Positions 4,869-11,221 of a stretch of DNA of 11,221 nt are shown piece by piece. Position 1 is the first letter of the stretch; the number at the start of each line of letters is the position of its first letter. The notes beneath the pieces were generated by a model. It saw nothing but the letters and a program-made list of their open reading frames with translations, was not told the origin of the DNA and made no database searches. The stretch comes from Accumulibacter sp964428215 (GTDB lineage: Bacteria > Pseudomonadota > Gammaproteobacteria > Burkholderiales > Rhodocyclaceae), in contig CAYRXO010000120.1 of NCBI GenBank assembly GCA_964428215.1, positions 1 to 11,221 on the forward strand. Direction: 5' to 3'. Made by a program: the position numbers and the translations under genes.

Positions 4869-6827
4869 ATGGTTCCTCAAGACTTTCCCCGCGTAATCAT
4901 TGAAGCGGTCAAACCACAGATCGACGGCGGACGTTATCCGATCAAGCGGGTGATCGGCGAAAAGGTCTATGTCAGCGCCGACATCTACAAGGAAGGGCAC
5001 GACAAACTGGCCGCCGTGCTGAAAGTGCGCCCGGTCGGCGACAAGGATTGGCAGGAAAGCCCGATGACCCAGGGCGACAACGATTACTGGTACGGCGAAT
5101 TCACCGTCAACAGCATCGGCCGCTGGGAATACACCATCGAAGCCTACGCCGAACGCTATCTGTCGTGGGTCGACGAGATCAGCAAAAAAAATCTGCCGGG
5201 CGCCAATATCGGCAGCGAGCTGCTCGAAGGTCTGGCGATCCTCAAACAGGCCGCCGCCAAGGCGCAGAAGGACGATCGCCAGCGTATGGAGAGCATCATC
5301 GCCGCCCTCGAAGGTGCGCTGACCGCCGGCGAACAATCTGGCGCCGTCGAACTCGGCGCCGGCAACGTCATGCGTTCGCTGATGGCCAAGTACCCCGATC
5401 GCAGCGAAGGCTATCAGCTCACTCCGGCGCTGCAGGTGATGGTCAACCGGCCGATCACCCGCTGCGCCGCCTGGTACGAATTCTTCCCGCGCTCGCAAAG
5501 CAAGACGCCCTACCAGCACGGCACCCTGCAGGACAGCATCCGGCGCTTGCCGGCGATCAAGGCCATGGGTTTCGACGTCATCTATCTGCCGCCGATCCAT
5601 CCGATCGGCCACGCCTTCCGCAAAGGCAAAAACAACAGCCTGACCGCCATGCCCGGCGACGTCGGCAGCCCGTGGGCGATCGGCAACGAGCACGGCGGCC
5701 ACACCGGATTGGAACCGAAACTCGGCACCTGGGACGACTGGGATCAGTTCGTCGCCACCTGCCGCGAACTGGAGATCGAAATCGCGCTCGATTACGTGAT
5801 GAACTGTTCGCCCGACCATCCCTATGTCAGCAAACACCCTGACTGGTTCTTCCATCGGCCGGACGGCACGATCAAATACGCCGAAAATCCGCCCAAGAAA
5901 TACCAGGACGTCTACCCGCTCAACTTCGGCACCACCGATCGCGCCGGTCTGTGGCAGGAGATGCTGCACGTCTTCCTGTTCTGGGTCGAAAAGGGCGTCA
6001 CCACCTTCCGCGTCGACAACCCGCACACCAAGCCGGTGCCGTTCTGGGAATGGGTGATCGCCGAAGTGCATCGCGTGCATCCGGAAGTGATTTTCCTCGC
6101 CGAAGCGTTCACCAAGCCGAAGATGATGCGCCTGCTGGCCAAGGTCGGTTTCGCCCAGTCCTACACCTATTTCACCTGGCGCAACCACAAGCACGAACTG
6201 ACCGAATACGTCAGCGAGCTGACCGGCAGCGAAATGAAGGAATACTTCACCGGCAACTTCTTCGCCAACACGCCGGACATCCTGCCGCCGATCCTGCAGG
6301 TCGGCGGCCGGCCGGCGTTCATCATGCGCGCCGTGCTGGCGGCGACGCTGTCGAGCGTCTACGGCATCTACAGCGGCTATGAACTGTGCGAGAACGCCGC
6401 GCTGCCCGGCAAGGAGGAATACCTCGATTCCGAGAAATACGAGATCCGGGTGCGCGACTGGCAAGCGCCGGGCAACATCGTCGACATCATCACGCGCATC
6501 AACCGCATCCGCCGCGAATCGCCGGCACTGCAGACGTACAACGACGTCCATTTCGTACACAGCGACAATCCGCAGATCATCGCCTACGCCAAGATGAACG
6601 CTGACCGCTCGGACATCATCCTCTGCGTGGTCAACCTCGACCCCTTCCACAAACACGCGGCCACGCTGCAGATACCGCTCGGCCACTTCGGCATCGACGA
6701 CCACGAGCAGTATCAGGCGCACGACCTGCTCTCCGACGAGCGTTACCGCTGGTGGGGTCCGACCGCGTATGTCGAACTCGGCCCACCCGACAAGATGGCG
6801 CACATCATCAAAATCCGCCGCTGGTAA
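4869..6827 (+). CDS. glgE: Alpha-1,4-glucan:maltose-1-phosphate maltosyltransferase GlgE
   Basis: Transfers maltosyl units from alpha-maltose-1-phosphate onto the non-reducing end of alpha-1,4-glucans; a GH13 family member acting in the cytoplasm. At 652 residues it is close to characterised GlgE enzymes. The N-terminal beta-rich domain (about 1-170, RVIIEAVKPQIDGGRYPIKR) is typical of GlgE. The catalytic barrel carries the nucleophile Asp383 in FRVDNPHTKP, acid/base Glu412 in IFLAEAFTKP and Asp470 in NTPDILP. Their spacing (29 and 58 residues) closely matches that of the known enzyme. The ATG has AGGAG at 4858-4862, six bases ahead. It probably shares a transcript with glgM. The leader between them is GC-rich with short palindromes (4773-4782, 4804-4818) and a lone TTGACA (4727-4732) lacking a good -10. 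No treS, pep2/mak or glgB branching enzyme is in the window. Confidence 0.95.
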   Translation: MVPQDFPRVIIEAVKPQIDGGRYPIKRVIGEKVYVSADIYKEGHDKLAAVLKVRPVGDKDWQESPMTQGDNDYWYGEFTVNSIGRWEYTIEAYAERYLSWVDEISKKNLPGANIGSELLEGLAILKQAAAKAQKDDRQRMESIIAALEGALTAGEQSGAVELGAGNVMRSLMAKYPDRSEGYQLTPALQVMVNRPITRCAAWYEFFPRSQSKTPYQHGTLQDSIRRLPAIKAMGFDVIYLPPIHPIGHAFRKGKNNSLTAMPGDVGSPWAIGNEHGGHTGLEPKLGTWDDWDQFVATCRELEIEIALDYVMNCSPDHPYVSKHPDWFFHRPDGTIKYAENPPKKYQDVYPLNFGTTDRAGLWQEMLHVFLFWVEKGVTTFRVDNPHTKPVPFWEWVIAEVHRVHPEVIFLAEAFTKPKMMRLLAKVGFAQSYTYFTWRNHKHELTEYVSELTGSEMKEYFTGNFFANTPDILPPILQVGGRPAFIMRAVLAATLSSVYGIYSGYELCENAALPGKEEYLDSEKYEIRVRDWQAPGNIVDIITRINRIRRESPALQTYNDVHFVHSDNPQIIAYAKMNADRSDIILCVVNLDPFHKHAATLQIPLGHFGIDDHEQYQAHDLLSDERYRWWGPTAYVELGPPDKMAHIIKIRRW

Positions 6828-6844
6828 ACGAAAACCGGCCACGC

Positions 6845-6872
6845 CGCAGCCTCCGCCCGGGCGGAGGCTGCG
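6845..6872. terminator. Perfect 28-bp palindrome between convergent glgE and hlyD-like gene
   Basis: Arms CGCAGCCTCCGCCC (6845-6858) and GGGCGGAGGCTGCG (6859-6872) pair perfectly with no spacer, so the real hairpin would have a loop of about four bases. It lies between two convergent stops (6827 and 6954). On the minus strand it is followed after about eight bases by TTTT, and on the plus strand by TTTT about 20 bases on. It is probably a bidirectional terminator, though the T tracts are poor. Confidence 0.55.
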
Positions 6873-6953
6873 CACTGAATGACACTTTTCGGCGGCAGCA
6901 GTGAAACGTTTCTGAACGGTCAGAGAGGCGAGCAAAGCGCGCGCGGCCCGCGC

Positions 6954-8381
6954 TCAGCGCTCCCGCAAGCTCTCGTCACCGTATTGCAGCAGCGGACTCA
7001 AGAAATACTCGATCACCCGGCGTTGGCCCGTCTGGATCTCCACGGTAACCGCCATTCCCGGCGATAACAGCAGCGATTTTTCCTCAACCCGGATCGTTGC
7101 CTGTGCCAGCCGTGCGCGTAGCGAATAAAGCAAGCCTTTCTTTTCATCGTTGATTGCATCGTTCGAGACCTGCGTCACCGTCGCATCGATCGTGCCGTAC
7201 TTCGTAAACGGGAAGGTTTCGACTTTGACTGCGGCTTGTTGGCCGACATTGACAAAACCGATGTCCTTGTTCTCCACGAAAGCTTCGACCTCCACCGCCT
7301 CGTCACGAGGAACGATCGCCATCAGCGCCTGCGCTTCGGTGACGACCCCACCGAGGGTGTGTACAGCCAGTTGTTGAACCGTACCGTCCACGGGCGCCTT
7401 CAGCGTCATCAGATGGCCCCGCGAAGTCGCTTTGACCAACTCCTGCGCCAGCATGCCGATTCTTTTCTCCGCATCGTCCAGACTGTCCAACGCCAACCGC
7501 CGGCTCTCTGCCACCAGCGCGCGCCGCTGCTCGCGGCCCTCTGCCAGCGCCGCGGTCAACTCATGAACACGACTGCGCTGTGCCGCCAGATCGCCTTCCT
7601 GCTCGATGCGTAACTGCTCTTTTTCAAGATAACCGTGTTGAGAAATGAAATTTTGCTCGACCAGATGCTTGAAATCACGGGCGCGCTGCCGAGCCATCGG
7701 CGCCGTCTGCTCGAGCTTGCGCACGATTTCGTACGTGGACCGCAACTCCGCTTCCCGACGCGTTACATCGGCATCGATGCGGGCCAGCTTGGCCAGGTAT
7801 TCGGCGAATTGACCGTCGAGAAGCCGCTGTTCCTGTGCCAGTCTCTCGGCAGGCACGGCAGGCTCAGTCTCGAGTCGAGGTCTTTGCTGGCTATCGATCG
7901 CGCGCAACAAAGCTTTCGCCCGCGCCGCTTGCGCGTGTGCCGCGGCGAGATCGCCGGCATAACGTTTCCGGTCCGCCTCCGCATTCGTCGCATCGAGTTC
8001 CAGCAATACCTCGCCGGCTTTTACAGATTGTCCGTCGGTAACGAGAATAGCCTTCACGGTAGCCGTTTCAATCGGTTGGATGATCTTGGTACGCTCGTTG
8101 GGTACGATCTTGCCACGGGCAGTCGCCACAATGTCGATCTTCCCGAAGATCGCCCACAACAGCGTCAGCACGGCAAACGCGACGATCAGCCACATCGCCA
8201 CACGTGGCGCCGGAGAGACGGGCCGGTCCTGCAAGGACAGTGCAGCTGGCAAAAAGTCCACCTCATGCGCCCGCCGCTGCGGCGTATCCAGCGTGCGGCG
8301 TTCACGCCACGCCACACGGAATATCTGCCAATAGCGCCGAAACAAATCGCGGAGCGCCTCGCTTCCCGCGCCGCCACTCAT
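6954..8381 (-). CDS. HlyD-family membrane fusion protein of a type I secretion system
   Basis: Periplasmic adaptor that links the ABC exporter to an outer-membrane TolC-like channel. 475 residues, the usual HlyD/PrtE size. A cytoplasmic N-terminus (1-60) is followed by one transmembrane helix (about 61-80, VAMWLIVAFAVLTLLWAIFG). The two halves of the lipoyl/barrel-sandwich domain are at about 88-130 (GQSVKAGEVLLELD) and 323-355 (LKAPVDGTVQQLAV). The long coiled-coil hairpin between them (about 135-315) is rich in Ala, Arg, Glu and Gln. The beta-barrel domain ends in SPGMAVTVEIQTG (440-452) and the family's terminal RVIEYFLSPL (455-464). ATG at 8381 overlaps the exporter's TGA (ATGA), with a strong GGGAGGGG at 8386-8393. 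It is therefore translated with the exporter. It is the last gene of the locus in this direction. Confidence 0.93.
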   Translation of the reverse strand: MSGGAGSEALRDLFRRYWQIFRVAWRERRTLDTPQRRAHEVDFLPAALSLQDRPVSPAPRVAMWLIVAFAVLTLLWAIFGKIDIVATARGKIVPNERTKIIQPIETATVKAILVTDGQSVKAGEVLLELDATNAEADRKRYAGDLAAAHAQAARAKALLRAIDSQQRPRLETEPAVPAERLAQEQRLLDGQFAEYLAKLARIDADVTRREAELRSTYEIVRKLEQTAPMARQRARDFKHLVEQNFISQHGYLEKEQLRIEQEGDLAAQRSRVHELTAALAEGREQRRALVAESRRLALDSLDDAEKRIGMLAQELVKATSRGHLMTLKAPVDGTVQQLAVHTLGGVVTEAQALMAIVPRDEAVEVEAFVENKDIGFVNVGQQAAVKVETFPFTKYGTIDATVTQVSNDAINDEKKGLLYSLRARLAQATIRVEEKSLLLSPGMAVTVEIQTGQRRVIEYFLSPLLQYGDESLRER

Positions 8382-10570
8382 GCCGCCCCTCCCTGTTGCA
8401 AACGGTACAAGCGCGCATAATGTCCCGACGCGTGCCGCAGCAGTTCCTCGTGAGACCCCTGCTCGACGATCTGCCCGCGATCGATGACCACGATACGGTT
8501 GGCTTCGCGCACGGCGGACAAGCGATGCGCGATGATCAGGACCGTACGACCCTTGCAGATTGCACGCATATTGTTCTGCACGATCCGTTCGGACTCGTAA
8601 TCCAGCGCACTGGTCGCCTCGTCGAAGATCAGAATGCGCGGGTTACCGAGCAAGGCGCGCGCAATGGCGATGCGTTGTCGCTGCCCGCCGGACAAGGTCG
8701 CGCCGTGTTCACCGACCAGCGTGTCATACGCCTCGGGCAATTCGACGATGAACTCATGCGCGCCAGCCAGCCGAGCCACGGCGATCACCGCCTCGATCGG
8801 CACACCGGGATCGGCCAGGGCGATGTTTTCACGAATGGTCCGGTTGAAGAGCATGTTTTCCTGCAATACCACGCCGATCTGGCGGCGCAGGCTGGCGGCA
8901 TCCGCCAAAGCCAGATCGACGCCGTCGATCAGTACGCGGCCGCGCTCGGGAACGTAAAGACGTTGAATCAGCTTGGCGAGCGTACTCTTGCCTGAACCGG
9001 AGCGGCCGACGATGCCGATCACTTCACCCGCGGCGATGCGCAAATCGACACCACGCAAGATTTCCGGCGACTCAGGACGATAGCGGAAAAGCACCTGATC
9101 GAGCACGATTTCCCCGAGCAGCGGCGGCAGCGGTGCACGATGCACGGGCGCCACTTCGCCACGGCTGTTGAGAATGTCGCCGAGACGCTGCACCGAAATG
9201 CCGGTCTGTTGGAAATCGGTCCACAGCTGCGCCAGACGCATCACCGGCGTCGCCACGCGGCCGGCAAGCATGTTGAAAGCAATCAATTGCCCAACGGACA
9301 ACTCGCCGCCGATGACCAGACGGGCCCCCAGCCAGAGAGTGGCGACGGTGACCAGCTTGCCAATCAACGAAACGCCCTCATGCGCCACGGTCCCCAGCGT
9401 CGCGGTGCGGAAGCTGGCGGCAATATAAGCGGCAAGCTGGTTTTCCCAACGGCGGACCATCTGTGGTTCGACGGCCATCGCTTTCAAGGTATCGATCCCG
9501 TTGATCGTTTCAACCAGAAAGGCCTGATTTTCGGCCCCACGGTTGAATTTCTCGTGCAGACGCGCCCGCAAAACCGGAGTCACGGCGAGTGAGAGCAGCA
9601 GATAGCACGGCAGCGAAACGATCACCACCAACGTCAGCCAGCCGCTGTAAAGCAGCATCACGCCGATGAACACCACCGAGAACACGAGATCAAGAACCAG
9701 GGTGATCGCATTACCGGTCAGAAATTGCCGGATATTCTCCAGTTCTCGCACGCGCGCGACCGTATCGCCAACGCGACGCGCCTGAAAGTAAGCCAAGGGC
9801 AAGTGCAGCAGATGTCTGAACAACCGGGCGCCCAGCTCGACATCGATGCGGCTGGTGGTGTGCGCAAAAACGTAACTGCGCAAACCGGACAAGACGCTTT
9901 CGAACAGCATGACCACCAGCAGCCCGACGGCGATGACATCGAGCGTGCTCAGGCCATGGTGAACCAGAACCTTGTCCATCACCACCTGAAAGAAAAGCGG
10001 CGTGACCAGCGCAAACAGTTGCAGGGCCAAGGAAACGAACAGCACTTCGCCGAGCAGGCGTCGGTACTTGACGATCGCCGGGATGAACCAGGTGAAGTCG
10101 AAACGCGCCAGTTCGCCCGCCAATGAAGCGCGTGAGGCGAAAAGGATCAGTTCGCCAGACCACTCGACAGCAAAAACATCGCCTGAGACGACTTGCGGAC
10201 CCTGCCCCGGCGGCTGGACGAGAACCTTGTCGTTCTCGGCATCGACACGGGCGAGAATGAGAAAACGACCGTCACGGGTCAAGGCCAGAGCCGGCAACGG
10301 CGTCCGGTCGAGACGCTCGAGAGTGGTATGTACACATCGGGCTTTCAAGCCCAGATGCCGGGCCGCCAACAAAATCTCTCTCGTACCGAAAATCTGACCC
10401 GGCTCACCGAATTCGTGCGCCAGATGGTCGGGGTCAGCAGAGAGGTTATGGAAACGGGCGAGAATCACCAGACCGAGCAAACCGCTGTCCGGTGATTGCA
10501 CCACGTTGGCTGCGGGCGGGGAATCCTGAAGCGAGGGTTCGGCATTGGCCGTGACAGAGGAATCGAACAT
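8378..10570 (-). CDS. HlyB-like type I secretion ABC transporter with degenerate C39 domain
   Basis: Inner-membrane permease/ATPase that exports the RTX protein encoded upstream. 730 residues. After a ~25-residue polar leader, residues 28-150 form a C39 peptidase-like domain. The catalytic Cys is missing: the usual D/E-C-G region reads SPDSGLLGLVILARF. It is thus a C39-like domain (CLD) that docks substrate rather than cutting a leader, as in HlyB. Transmembrane segments lie at about 170-440. The nucleotide-binding domain shows Walker A GRSGSGKST (522-530), Q-loop Gln570, signature LSGGQ (626-630), Walker B ILIFDE (646-651), D-loop SALD (654-657) and H-loop His682. The ATG at 10570 lacks a visible Shine-Dalgarno, so the exact start is less sure. 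The stop overlaps the adaptor gene. Confidence 0.95.
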   Translation of the reverse strand: MFDSSVTANAEPSLQDSPPAANVVQSPDSGLLGLVILARFHNLSADPDHLAHEFGEPGQIFGTREILLAARHLGLKARCVHTTLERLDRTPLPALALTRDGRFLILARVDAENDKVLVQPPGQGPQVVSGDVFAVEWSGELILFASRASLAGELARFDFTWFIPAIVKYRRLLGEVLFVSLALQLFALVTPLFFQVVMDKVLVHHGLSTLDVIAVGLLVVMLFESVLSGLRSYVFAHTTSRIDVELGARLFRHLLHLPLAYFQARRVGDTVARVRELENIRQFLTGNAITLVLDLVFSVVFIGVMLLYSGWLTLVVIVSLPCYLLLSLAVTPVLRARLHEKFNRGAENQAFLVETINGIDTLKAMAVEPQMVRRWENQLAAYIAASFRTATLGTVAHEGVSLIGKLVTVATLWLGARLVIGGELSVGQLIAFNMLAGRVATPVMRLAQLWTDFQQTGISVQRLGDILNSRGEVAPVHRAPLPPLLGEIVLDQVLFRYRPESPEILRGVDLRIAAGEVIGIVGRSGSGKSTLAKLIQRLYVPERGRVLIDGVDLALADAASLRRQIGVVLQENMLFNRTIRENIALADPGVPIEAVIAVARLAGAHEFIVELPEAYDTLVGEHGATLSGGQRQRIAIARALLGNPRILIFDEATSALDYESERIVQNNMRAICKGRTVLIIAHRLSAVREANRIVVIDRGQIVEQGSHEELLRHASGHYARLYRLQQGGAA

Positions 10571-10620
10571 GGAGGTAAAGACTGCGCGCGGCCAACCACA
10601 CGGGTGAAACAGCCGCGCGC

Positions 10621-10661
10621 GCGAAATGAAAAATGGCGAAACCGTTCAAAGAAGCGGTTTC
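10621..10661 (-). terminator. Terminator or attenuator between the RTX gene and its exporter
   Basis: Read on the minus strand: GAAACCG (10661-10655) and CGGTTTC (10644-10638) form a 7-bp stem. An inner TTC/GAA pairing round a TTT loop extends it, and a T-rich tract (CCATTTTTCATTTC) follows. It lies in the 130-bp gap after the RTX stop and ahead of the exporter start. This would let the secreted protein be made in excess over the exporter, as known for haemolysin operons. The first T's come two to three bases after the stem, so efficiency may be partial. Confidence 0.6.
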
Positions 10662-10700
10662 ACCGGCCGAAGCAGGACCCGAGGGGCAGTGATTGGCATT

Positions 10701-11221
10701 CTATTGCCAATTGGCCGCCAGAACCGGCGCCAGCGTCGTCTGGTAATCGGCTGGCAGTGTCGTCTGACCCGCGCCCGGCGGGGCGAAAGCAGCCATTGCC
10801 TGCACCAGATTTTCGACCTGACCGTCGAGCAGACGCTTGTTGTCGGCCGTCTGGAAACGTTCGACGTGGTTCGCCGTGCCGCCATACCAGTTCTGCACCG
10901 TCAGCTTGTCCGCGCCACCGATCACGCTGACTTCCAGATCATTGCCGACATGGCGGAACCACAACTGGTCGCTGGCGATGCCGGTGCCGAATTGCGCCAG
11001 ATCGACGTTGCCGAGAGTACCGTCACTGTCGATCAGCACATCAGCACCGCCGCCCCGCGATAGCAGGTAGGTATCATTGCCCGAACTGCCCGTCAGCGTG
11101 TCGTTGCCGGCTTCCCCGTCGAGGGTGTCCTGCCCGGCGCCGCCGTACAGCTGATCGCTGCCGGCACCGCCGCTGAGCACATCGTTGCCGGCCTCGCCGT
11201 AGAGGCTGTCGTCGCCGGCAC
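10701..11221 (-). CDS. RTX calcium-binding protein, C-terminal fragment (5' end outside window)
   Basis: The frame is open to the window's right edge; 172 residues of the C-terminus are visible and there is no start here. About six RTX nonapeptides (GGxGxDxLx type: AGNDVLSGG, AGSDQLYGG, AGQDTLDGE, AGNDTLTGS) bind calcium as a beta-roll after secretion. A haemolysin-type calcium-binding related domain follows (NDTYLLSRGGGADVLID, then QLWFRHVGNDLEVSVIG and DKLTVQNWYGGTANHVERF). The tail, LVQAMAAFAPP to the end VLAANWQ, is uncharged, Ala-rich and lacks Cys, as expected of an uncleaved type I secretion signal. Its gene lies directly upstream of the HlyB/HlyD pair, its probable exporter. The protein's overall function (toxin, adhesin, enzyme or S-layer) is set by the missing N-terminal part and cannot be told here. 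Confidence 0.92.
   Translation of the reverse strand, partial: AGDDSLYGEAGNDVLSGGAGSDQLYGGAGQDTLDGEAGNDTLTGSSGNDTYLLSRGGGADVLIDSDGTLGNVDLAQFGTGIASDQLWFRHVGNDLEVSVIGGADKLTVQNWYGGTANHVERFQTADNKRLLDGQVENLVQAMAAFAPPGAGQTTLPADYQTTLAPVLAANWQ
11058..11221 (-). repeat. RTX nonapeptide-coding 27-bp tandem repeats
   Basis: Six consecutive nine-codon units read on the minus strand, each beginning AG(D/N/S/Q)D or SGND. They are degenerate at the DNA level but in perfect 27-base register. The array continues past the window edge. Confidence 0.85.

Noticed and set aside
4764..6935. Open frame of 723 codons on the minus strand opposite glgE
   Set aside because: Antisense shadow of a GC-rich gene. Its translation is rich in Val, Asp, Arg and Ala with no family motif, while glgE on the plus strand has intact catalytic motifs.
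7635..8420. Plus-strand frames of about 260 codons opposite the adaptor and exporter genes
   Set aside because: Shadow frames with low-complexity Arg/His/Gln-rich translation; the minus-strand genes carry clear family motifs.

Overview
The window looks like chromosomal DNA of a GC-rich proteobacterium, most likely a betaproteobacterium. This is judged from the sequence character of the QueD, the GlgM/GlgE pair and the C-terminal tail of the RTX protein. It could belong to the Rhodocyclales, but no rRNA or other taxonomic marker is present, so this is a soft inference.

Layout, left to right. (1) 1-215: a small non-coding stretch made of consecutive hairpins and ending in a plus-strand intrinsic terminator. 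(2) 216-1872, minus strand: an accessory block. A small three-span membrane protein gene, a RelE/ParE-type toxin and a ribbon-helix-helix antitoxin overlap as one operon. A 29-bp palindrome, a likely autoregulatory operator, lies just upstream of the antitoxin. Further upstream on the same strand are two unrecognised genes joined by an ATGA overlap. (3) 1963-6827, plus strand: core metabolism. msrA (methionine sulfoxide repair) and queD (queuosine/7-deazaguanine precursor synthesis) are followed by glgM (GT4 'Corynebacterium-type GlgA', maltose-1-phosphate/glycogen synthase) and glgE (maltosyltransferase). GlgM and GlgE together form a compact route from nucleotide-glucose to alpha-glucan through maltose-1-phosphate. 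(4) 6828-6953: a convergent intergenic region holding a perfect 28-bp palindrome. (5) 6954-11221, minus strand: a type I secretion locus read right to left. It comprises the C-terminal end of an RTX calcium-binding protein (5' part outside the window), a hairpin plus T-rich tract that may act as terminator/attenuator, an HlyB-like ABC exporter with a catalytically dead C39-like domain, and an HlyD-like adaptor that overlaps the exporter by ATGA. No TolC-like outer-membrane gene is in view.

I see no clearly new system. The places most worth a second look are the three-gene toxin-antitoxin-membrane operon with its operator, the unknown two-gene module next to it, the hairpin array at the left edge, and the hairpin between the RTX gene and its exporter. 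No tRNA, rRNA, CRISPR array or insertion sequence was recognised.
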